Shown one piece after another: positions 1 to 5,472 of a stretch of DNA of 7,829 nt (the stretch's first letter is position 1; the number at the start of each line of letters is the position of its first letter). Origin of the DNA: Flavobacteriaceae bacterium (lineage in GTDB: Bacteria > Bacteroidota > Bacteroidia > Flavobacteriales > Flavobacteriaceae). The notes under the pieces are model-generated. The model saw only the letters and a list, made by a program, of their open reading frames with translations, did not search any database and had not been told where the DNA came from. The stretch lies in the NCBI GenBank assembly GCA_015488935.1, contig WFMU01000372.1, forward strand, positions 1 to 7,829. The letters run 5' to 3'. The position numbers and the translations under genes are program-made.

Positions 1-65
1 AGATACTAATACAACTATATTTATTTATAAATATAAATTTGCCCTGTAATTGTACATTATATTTT

Positions 66-95
66 TTTGCGACAAAGAATTATTTTGTACTTTTG
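66..95 (+). promoter_or_regulatory. Bacteroidota-type promoter of the first lipoprotein gene
   Basis: TTTG at 66-69 is followed after 18 nt by TACTTTTG at 88-95, a full match to the Bacteroidota -33/-7 pattern (TTTG ... TAnnTTTG). Transcription would start near 101-103 and give a leader of about 14 nt before the ATG at 116. The placement also argues against translation from the in-frame TTG at 50, which lies upstream of the promoter. The match is seen directly; promoter activity is inferred. Confidence 0.7.
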
Positions 96-115
96 AAAAT
101 AAACAAACTATTAAA

Positions 116-1297
116 ATGAAAAAAGTTACAATCCTAATTATCACGCTAAGTTTCGTCTTACTATCATGTAGTGGTACAAAAAAAACACAAAAAGCCATTA
201 CTTCAGGAAATTATGACCAAGCATTTAATTTTGCTGTAAAAAAATTAACAAAAGATAAAAGCAAGTACGAAAAACAAGTGCCACTTTTAAAAGATGCCTA
301 TAACAAAGCAAACGACAGAGATTTGGCAGAAATTGCGCGTTTAAAAAAACAAACACCAGTTAATTTAAAAGCCATTTATAACAAATACATGAGCCTAGAT
401 GTACGACAAGATGAAATAATTTTATTAGAACCATTATATTTTGAAGGTAAAGAAGTACAATTCGATACAAAAGACCTTTCTAAAGATATTGCAGAAGCAA
501 AAAAGAAATATTCAGACCAGCTTTATAAAGAAGCACAACCGCTAATTTACGGCTCTAAATTAGAAGCCAGAAAAGCATACAAAATTTTAGGAGATTTACA
601 ATACGTAAATCCAAATTATAGAACCGATTTAACTACATTAATAGCAACTGCAAAAAAAAGAGGCAGCGATTATGTTTTTGTAAAATTGCACAATAATGTT
701 GCAGCAAAGCTAAAAGATACAGCATCGCAAAGTATTTTAAAGAATTTTGCAAAAATTAGATCTGGAGATTTTGCTAATAAGTGGATTGTAATACACGATA
801 AAAAAGACTACTCTGTAGCTTATAACTACCAAGCAGATATTTATTTAGATAAATTTACAGCAATTCCAGAAAAACTGAATACACAAAAAGTAAATCAAGA
901 AAAAGAAATACAAACAGGTTGGATTTATCAAAAAGATGCCAAAGGAAACGTTATGAAAGACGCACAAGGCAACGATATAAAAAAGCCTAAAATGGAAAAA
1001 GTTAGAGCAGAAGTTACACTATTTCAACAAATAAAATCTACTACGCTAGAAGGTAAAGTAATAATGAAAAATTTAAAAACTGGTACAAGCGCAAACCCTG
1101 CACCAATAAAAGGAGAAGCAAAATTAGAAAATGTTTATGCAACCTACAAAGGAGAACCAAAAGCCATAGACCAAAAATATTTTAAAGTACTAAAAAATAA
1201 AAGTAAGACATTTCCTCCAGATAGTGAGTTTAATAAATTTGCATTGCAAACCTTTAAAGTTAAAGTAGAACAGTTTTTAGCAAAACAAAAATTATAA
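116..1297 (+). CDS. Uncharacterised lipoprotein, first of a tandem paralogous pair
   Basis: This encodes 393 residues from the ATG at 116. The frame is open back to a TTG at 50, but the ATG directly precedes a textbook lipoprotein signal: two Lys, a hydrophobic stretch (residues 4-16) and the lipobox LLSC, with the lipidated Cys at 18. The mature protein is Lys-rich and mostly helical in appearance to about residue 185. It has a KAITSGNYDQA segment (26-36) resembling the start of a TPR-type helix pair, and an ARKAYKILGDL helix (151-161) followed by VNPNY. The second half looks beta-rich and holds a doubled D-x-x-G-N motif (274-287). Residues after the Cys (S-G-T-K-K) are not acidic, so surface export is not predicted; the periplasmic face of the outer membrane is the likely place. 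I do not recognise a named family. It is paralogous to the next gene along nearly its whole length. Its role is unknown. Confidence 0.9.
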   Translation: MKKVTILIITLSFVLLSCSGTKKTQKAITSGNYDQAFNFAVKKLTKDKSKYEKQVPLLKDAYNKANDRDLAEIARLKKQTPVNLKAIYNKYMSLDVRQDEIILLEPLYFEGKEVQFDTKDLSKDIAEAKKKYSDQLYKEAQPLIYGSKLEARKAYKILGDLQYVNPNYRTDLTTLIATAKKRGSDYVFVKLHNNVAAKLKDTASQSILKNFAKIRSGDFANKWIVIHDKKDYSVAYNYQADIYLDKFTAIPEKLNTQKVNQEKEIQTGWIYQKDAKGNVMKDAQGNDIKKPKMEKVRAEVTLFQQIKSTTLEGKVIMKNLKTGTSANPAPIKGEAKLENVYATYKGEPKAIDQKYFKVLKNKSKTFPPDSEFNKFALQTFKVKVEQFLAKQKL

Positions 1298-1321
1298 AGA
1301 ACACTTGCTTTTGGCATAAAG

Positions 1322-1353
1322 ATTGAATTAAATATAATCCAACTGTACGTTTG
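1322..1353 (+). promoter_or_regulatory. Candidate promoter of the second lipoprotein gene, inside the terminator
   Basis: TACGTTTG at 1346-1353 matches TAnnTTTG at every fixed position. ATTG at 1322-1325, 20 nt upstream, serves as a partial -33 element. Transcription would begin near 1360, giving a leader of about 33 nt before the ATG at 1393. The -7 box lies in the loop and innermost pairs of the preceding terminator. The match is seen directly. Function is inferred, and a chance match is possible in such AT-rich DNA. Confidence 0.45.
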
Positions 1354-1367
1354 CAGTTGGATTTTTT
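1336..1367 (+). terminator. Intrinsic terminator after the first lipoprotein gene
   Basis: AATCCAACTG (1336-1345) pairs perfectly with CAGTTGGATT (1354-1363). A T-G wobble and an A-T pair can extend the stem inward, leaving a CGTT loop. The right arm runs into six T residues (1362-1367). This is a classic Rho-independent terminator 39 bp after the stop codon. It separates the transcripts of the two paralogous lipoprotein genes, so the second needs its own promoter or read-through. Confidence 0.88.
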
Positions 1368-1392
1368 ATAACAAATTATTAAATGGACGATT

Positions 1393-2613
1393 ATGGACAA
1401 AAAATTACAAAAATCATATCCTAAGAATAGTATATTCGCTAAAACTATTGCCATAATTGTAATAAGCCTACTAAGTGCTTGTAATAGTGCAAAAAGAGCA
1501 CAAAAAGCAATTTCAATAGGCAATTATGATAAGGCCATTTTACTAGCTACAAAAAAGCTACAAAAAAACAAAACAAGCAAGAAAAAGCAAAAATATGTTT
1601 TGTTGCTAGAAGAAGCATTTGCAAAGGCTGTAGAAACAGATAATAGAAATTTAGAACGATATAAAAAAGACAATAATCCTGCAATTATTAAACAAATTTT
1701 TGAAACCTACGTTGCTTTAGATAAAAGACAAGAGTTAATAAGACCATTACTTCCTTTATACAAGCAAAATACAGAAGAAAAAGCCATATTTCATTTTATG
1801 AATTATACCGAAGAAATTAATAATGCAAAAACTACGTTATCCGATTATTTATATGCCAATGCTATAGAACAATTAAAAAAGAACACAACAGAAAATGCCA
1901 GAAAAGCTTATGAAGATTTAGAATATTTAAATACGATAAATCCGAATTTTAAAGATGTTACACATTTAATGGACGAGGCACATTATAAAGGAACCAACTT
2001 TGTTTTGGTACAATTAGAAAACCAAACAAATCAAGTTATTCCAAGACGTTTAGAAGCGGATTTATTAAATTTTGACACTTACGGTTTAGATGATTTTTGG
2101 ACGGTTTTTCATCCTGTAAAAGAAGCAAAAATAGACTATAAGTACAAGCTGCAAATGCTATTTCATCGTATTGATGTTAGTCCAGAACAATTGCAAGAAA
2201 AACAAAGTATTTTAGAAAAAGAAATTAAAGATGGTTTTGAATACCATACCGATTCTAACGGAAATGTACTTAGAGATAGCCTTGGTAATGGAATTAAATT
2301 TGATAAATATATTGTAGTAAAGAGTGATTTTTATGAAATTCATCAAGAAAAAGCAAGTCATATTGAAGGCGAACTTATTTTATCGGAATTAAAATCTAAT
2401 AAAATAATAGAAACAATTCCATTAGAAAGTGAGTTTATTTTTGTAAATGATTTTGCAGAAATGAGTGGCGATAAACGAGCTTTAGACAATTATCAATTAG
2501 ATATGCTGCAAAAAAAGGAAATTCCGTTTCCAACAGATGAGCAAATGATATTTGATACTGGAGAAGATTTAAAGAAAAAGTTAAAACATATTATTAAAAA
2601 GTTGAATTTCTAA
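1393..2613 (+). CDS. Uncharacterised lipoprotein, second of the tandem paralogous pair
   Basis: This encodes 406 residues. The start is the first in-frame ATG after the terminator. A rather long, Lys-rich n-region (1-17) precedes the hydrophobic core (18-28) and the lipobox LSAC, with the lipidated Cys at 30. It aligns with the upstream lipoprotein: KAISIGNYDKA (38-48) against KAITSGNYDQA, ALDKRQ (108-113) against SLDVRQ, ARKAYEDLEYL (159-169) followed by INPN, and EKEIKDGF (265-272) followed by the same doubled D-x-x-G-N pattern (277-290). These shared blocks, in the same order and spacing, show an old tandem duplication. The helical N-terminal half suggests TPR-like packing and the C-terminal half looks beta-rich. 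The residues after Cys30 (N-S-A-K-R) lack the acidic surface-export signal, so a periplasmic position is likely. Function is unknown. Confidence 0.88.
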   Translation: MDKKLQKSYPKNSIFAKTIAIIVISLLSACNSAKRAQKAISIGNYDKAILLATKKLQKNKTSKKKQKYVLLLEEAFAKAVETDNRNLERYKKDNNPAIIKQIFETYVALDKRQELIRPLLPLYKQNTEEKAIFHFMNYTEEINNAKTTLSDYLYANAIEQLKKNTTENARKAYEDLEYLNTINPNFKDVTHLMDEAHYKGTNFVLVQLENQTNQVIPRRLEADLLNFDTYGLDDFWTVFHPVKEAKIDYKYKLQMLFHRIDVSPEQLQEKQSILEKEIKDGFEYHTDSNGNVLRDSLGNGIKFDKYIVVKSDFYEIHQEKASHIEGELILSELKSNKIIETIPLESEFIFVNDFAEMSGDKRALDNYQLDMLQKKEIPFPTDEQMIFDTGEDLKKKLKHIIKKLNF

Positions 2614-2620
2614 CAGCGAA

Positions 2621-3241
2621 TTAAAAATCTGTCGGAAATCCGAAAACAATATGATGTGCTAGTATCATACGTTCGCCCATAGACCACATAAACATAGCTG
2701 TTTTAGAACTGTTTTTAGGCTGATTTGCACCATACATAGCAAAAGACACATCAAATTTTGAAAAAACAATACAAGCACGTTTAACATGTGGTTGCGATGT
2801 AACAATTGCTGCCGTCTTTAAATGGTTTTTGTGCATGTAATCTACCGAATAAAATGCATTTTGATACGTGTTTTCAGCCCTTGCTTCTTTAATAATATCT
2901 GCTTCTAAAACACCCTGTTGCTCGGCATAAACAGCCATAACATCCGCTTCGGTACAACGATTATGAACGTTACTTCCTGAAAATAATATTTTAGAGGCTA
3001 ATCCTTGTTTGTATAAGGCGATTCCTTTGTCAATTCTATCTTTTAAAATAGTACTTGGTGTACAATTTTCTGTCGCTGGACTTCCAAGTACAATAATTAA
3101 ATCGTATTTATTTGTTTTGGTATTAGCATTACACGTTGGACTAAAAAAACTCGAAATAATAACGATAAGTATATTAAACAGTAAAAAACTTAGAAAGACA
3201 TACTTAAAAAACTGTTTAATTATTCTAAAAATTAATCGCAT
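2621..3241 (-). CDS. SanA/YdcF-like DUF218 membrane protein
   Basis: This encodes 206 residues from an ATG at 3239-3241. A basic start (R2, R6, K9) leads into one transmembrane helix (about 11-33), which anchors the rest in the periplasm or outer inner-membrane face. The soluble part carries DUF218 family hallmarks: the Rossmann-like strand DLIIVLGSP (47-55), RIDKGIALYKQG (69-80) followed by ILFSGS, an acidic TEAD (97-100), the NTYQNA motif (124-129) and a late strand AAIVTSQPHVKRA (144-156). Length is close to E. coli SanA (about 240 residues). SanA and YdcF-type proteins are linked to envelope barrier function and vancomycin tolerance, but the biochemical activity of most is not established. 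Four cysteines (37, 60, 96, 157) lie in the predicted extracytoplasmic part. The family call is firm; the role here is inference. Its neighbours are divergent or convergent, so it is probably a single-gene transcript. Confidence 0.85.
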   Translation of the reverse strand: MRLIFRIIKQFFKYVFLSFLLFNILIVIISSFFSPTCNANTKTNKYDLIIVLGSPATENCTPSTILKDRIDKGIALYKQGLASKILFSGSNVHNRCTEADVMAVYAEQQGVLEADIIKEARAENTYQNAFYSVDYMHKNHLKTAAIVTSQPHVKRACIVFSKFDVSFAMYGANQPKNSSKTAMFMWSMGERMILAHHIVFGFPTDF

Positions 3242-3317
3242 ATACTAAAAATTTATATCTGCTAAACTAACTAAAAAAAATTAATCTCTTTTATAAATCT
3301 AAATTCAATTAATAATT

Positions 3318-3348
3318 CTTGTTATTACAATCATTATCTTTATTTTTG
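3318..3348 (+). promoter_or_regulatory. Bacteroidota-type promoter of the peptidyl-prolyl isomerase gene
   Basis: CTTG at 3318-3321 and TATTTTTG at 3341-3348 are separated by 19 nt, matching the TTG/TAnnTTTG arrangement of the Bacteroidota primary sigma factor. The predicted start of transcription near 3354-3356 gives a leader of about 18 nt before the ATG at 3373. The match is seen directly; activity is inferred. Confidence 0.7.
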
Positions 3349-3372
3349 CAACTTAAAAAACACAAATACAAA

Positions 3373-4305
3373 ATGGAAAACGGATTATACGCAAAAATAA
3401 ACACCACAAAAGGAGAAATAGTAGTAAAACTAGAGTTTGAAAAAACACCAGGAACGGTAGGAAACTTTGTAGCATTGGCAAAAGGACAATTAGAAAATAG
3501 TGCAAAACCACAAGGAACACCTTACTATGATGGTTTAAAATTTCATAGAGTAATACCAGATTTTATGATTCAAGGAGGTTGTCCTCTTGGAACTGGTACT
3601 GGTAATCCTGGCTACCAATTTGAAGATGAGTTTCATCCTGATTTAAAGCATGATAAGCCGGGAATTTTATCAATGGCAAATTCTGGTCCAAATACTAATG
3701 GAAGTCAATTTTTTATTACACATACACCAACTGCTTGGTTAGATGGAAAACATACCGTTTTTGGTAATGTAGTAAAAGGACAAGATATTGTAGATGCAAT
3801 TGCACAAGATGATATTTTAGAATCTATTGAAATTATTGCGGTTGGAGAAGCTGCTGAAAAATTTAATGCAGTTGAAGCATTTCGAGTTTTTGAAGGAGAA
3901 AGAGAAAAACGAATAGCAGAGGCAAAAAAACAAGCTGAAGCAGAAATAGAAAAATTAGCAGCTGGATTTAATAAAACAGCATCTGGTTTACGTTACCAAA
4001 TAATTCAAAAAGGAGATGGTAAACAAGCAGAAAAAGGAAAAGGAGTTTCTGTACATTACAAAGGACAATTAGCAGATGGAACAGTATTTGATTCGTCATA
4101 CCAACGTAAGCAACCAATTGATTTTACTTTGGGGGTTGGACAAGTGATTCCTGGTTGGGATGAGGGTATTCAATTACTAAAAGTAGGAGATAAAGCACGT
4201 TTTGTTATTCCTTCGCATTTAGCTTACGGAAGTCAAGGTGCTGGAGGTGTAATTCCTCCAAATGCGATACTTATTTTTGATGTAGAACTTATGGACGTGA
4301 AATAA
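3373..4305 (+). CDS. Cyclophilin-FKBP fusion peptidyl-prolyl cis-trans isomerase
   Basis: This encodes 310 residues that join two unrelated prolyl-isomerase folds, each speeding cis-trans isomerisation of X-Pro bonds during folding. The cyclophilin domain (about 5-158) has [13 protein letters not shown] (57-69), [10 protein letters not shown] (107-116) and [10 protein letters not shown] (122-131). R59, F64, M65, Q67, F114, W122 and H127 match the human CypA active site. A charged helix (about 160-200, rich in E, K and A) links to the FKBP domain (about 203-310), which has [16 protein letters not shown] (227-242) and IPGWDEGI (259-266). Y229, F239, D240, W262, Y285 and F302 match FKBP12 pocket positions, so both sites look intact. 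No signal peptide follows the ATG at 3373, which implies a cytoplasmic enzyme. The in-frame TTG at 3319 lies upstream of the -7 box, so the ATG was chosen. Dual-family immunophilins in this domain order are known from flavobacteria. Confidence 0.95.
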   Translation: MENGLYAKINTTKGEIVVKLEFEKTPGTVGNFVALAKGQLENSAKPQGTPYYDGLKFHRVIPDFMIQGGCPLGTGTGNPGYQFEDEFHPDLKHDKPGILSMANSGPNTNGSQFFITHTPTAWLDGKHTVFGNVVKGQDIVDAIAQDDILESIEIIAVGEAAEKFNAVEAFRVFEGEREKRIAEAKKQAEAEIEKLAAGFNKTASGLRYQIIQKGDGKQAEKGKGVSVHYKGQLADGTVFDSSYQRKQPIDFTLGVGQVIPGWDEGIQLLKVGDKARFVIPSHLAYGSQGAGGVIPPNAILIFDVELMDVK

Positions 4306-4345
4306 TCTTAAAGTCTGGTTCTTATAGTATATCATTAAAATAAAT

Positions 4346-4384
4346 ATATTCCTATTTTTGCTTAAAAAATAGGAATATTTTTTT
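4346..4384. terminator. Bidirectional terminator between converging genes
   Basis: A 14-bp perfect stem (4346-4359 with 4365-4378) encloses the loop GCTTA. On the plus strand it runs into a T tract (4378-4384), ending transcription of the isomerase gene 40 bp after its stop. On the minus strand the same hairpin is followed by a T-rich stretch (complement of 4333-4345), so it can also end the hydrolase transcript, whose stop codon (4383-4385) touches the hairpin tail. Confidence 0.88.
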
Positions 4385-5372
4385 ATTCTACTATAGCACA
4401 GTAATCTATAAGTGTATTTGCTGCACCATCACAAGGATATTGGTATTCTGCGAGTACCACTTGTTTTCCACTTGTATATGGATGGTCATTTCCATTTTCT
4501 AAAGCAACAATTCTTGTAGCTTCCGATTGTTCTACGAAAGTATAATCTAATAGTGCATCTAAAGGTTTTAATATGCCTTGCATTTCTGTATAAGCTCTGT
4601 TTCCTTTAGGATATGTATGATCGGCGTTTTCTTTATCGTAAATCATGTAATCTTTTTTAGAATCTGGAATGGATTCTAATAGTGCATATTCTGTAAGTGG
4701 AATTCTAGCATCTGTACCATCGGCACTATTATTTCCGCCTACACCAAATTTTTCGATAACTACATTTGTATTGTTTGGTAGTGTTTTAATATCATTTTCT
4801 GTCATTCCAAAAGCATACCATGGGTCAAATGCCATAATAAAACGTGCATTTGTTCCGTAATTTTTTGGAGCGTTAGAATAATATTTTAATGTGGTAAATG
4901 TTGTTCCGCCACCAGCAGAATGCCCCATTACACCTATTCTTGAAGTATCAATATATGGCAATATCTGATTTGTAAATGTTGTTTCATTATTAGATAACAT
5001 ATTTTCAAAAGCATCAATTGCATGTTGTGGGTTTGTAGTTGCTCCTTCATCGGTGTAAATTACGGTGTATCCATGACTTGCCATAAATTGTAATAAAGAT
5101 AAGTATGTTTCTGAAGTTGCGGATGCTCCATACCAACCAGAAATAAAAAATATCAATGGTGTTTTCTTTTGCATGTTTGCAATATCTGATGGGTAATAAA
5201 TTGTGGTGTACGCATAGTTTGCAGCGGTAAAAGTAGCTACATTATGTTTTCCTACTAATCCAAATTGTTTTGTGTTTCTTGGAGTTTCGTCTTCATTTTC
5301 ATCTTGTTTACAGCTAAATAATAGTATTGTAATTACTACTAAAAGCATTCCTAATTTTAATTTTTTGTGCAT
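4383..5372 (-). CDS. Lipoprotein alpha/beta hydrolase (chlorophyllase/cutinase-like)
   Basis: This encodes 329 residues from an ATG preceded by a purine-rich run. It has a lipoprotein signal with the lipobox LFSC (Cys21). The acidic run after the Cys (K-Q-D-E-N-E-D-E) resembles the lipoprotein export signal that sends flavobacterial lipoproteins to the cell surface. The fold is shown by an oxyanion-loop strand PLIFFISGWYG (72-82), ASHGYTVIYTD (98-108) and the nucleophile elbow GHSAGGG (150-156) with Ser152. His242 in ADHTY (240-244) is the likely catalytic His, and D218 or D221 the likely acid. The layout recalls the chlorophyllase/polyester-hydrolase group (GHSMGGG elbow, 'ASHG' strand). C314 and C325 near the end could form a disulfide like that of cutinase-like enzymes. 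The substrate cannot be read from the sequence; an ester of a lipid, polymer or glycan decoration is plausible. The gene lies 100 bp downstream of the large membrane protein gene on the same strand. Confidence 0.85.
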   Translation of the reverse strand: MHKKLKLGMLLVVITILLFSCKQDENEDETPRNTKQFGLVGKHNVATFTAANYAYTTIYYPSDIANMQKKTPLIFFISGWYGASATSETYLSLLQFMASHGYTVIYTDEGATTNPQHAIDAFENMLSNNETTFTNQILPYIDTSRIGVMGHSAGGGTTFTTLKYYSNAPKNYGTNARFIMAFDPWYAFGMTENDIKTLPNNTNVVIEKFGVGGNNSADGTDARIPLTEYALLESIPDSKKDYMIYDKENADHTYPKGNRAYTEMQGILKPLDALLDYTFVEQSEATRIVALENGNDHPYTSGKQVVLAEYQYPCDGAANTLIDYCAIVE

Positions 5373-5472
5373 TTTCTTTCTTTTTTAATTTATTATTATT
5401 TGATAAACGATTTTTTTATTTTTTTATTATATATTTATATGAATAAAATGGAGTGTAAGGTAAAAAACACAT
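5373..5472 (-). other. AT-rich spacer with A tracts upstream of the hydrolase gene
   Basis: This 100-bp spacer is almost all A and T, with two consecutive ATTTTTTT units (5410-5425, A tracts on the minus strand). I found no TAnnTTTG box for the hydrolase gene on the minus strand and no convincing hairpin terminator for the gene upstream (a 4-bp GTGT/ACAC stem only). The two genes could therefore be co-transcribed, or a degenerate promoter could lie here. The A tracts suggest intrinsic curvature. Confidence 0.4.

Noticed and set aside
50..115. Possible N-terminal extension of the first lipoprotein from a TTG at 50
   Set aside because: It would put 22 residues before the lipoprotein signal and begin upstream of the promoter found at 66-95. 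The ATG at 116 fits signal and promoter.
1260..1523. Minus-strand open frame of 87 codons
   Set aside because: It overlaps both lipoprotein genes and the terminator, and reads through their sequence in antisense. Its hydrophobic product reflects reverse-complemented Lys-rich codons.
3009..3248. Plus-strand open frame of 79 codons
   Set aside because: It is antisense to the SanA-like gene, whose motifs explain the coding potential.
3242..3290. Minus-strand promoter for the SanA-like gene (TAGTTTAG, 3269-3262)
   Set aside because: One fixed position of TAnnTTTG is wrong and no TTG lies at the proper distance upstream, so it is too weak to annotate.
3319..3372. Possible TTG start 18 codons before the isomerase ATG
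   Set aside because: The extension contains the -7 box TATTTTTG, and the cyclophilin domain begins right after the ATG at 3373.
4669..4860. Plus-strand open frame of 63 codons
   Set aside because: It is antisense to the hydrolase gene, with no start signal or recognisable product.
5455..5472. Hairpin after the large membrane protein gene
   Set aside because: It has only a 4-bp GTGT/ACAC stem with a 10-nt loop, too weak for a terminator.
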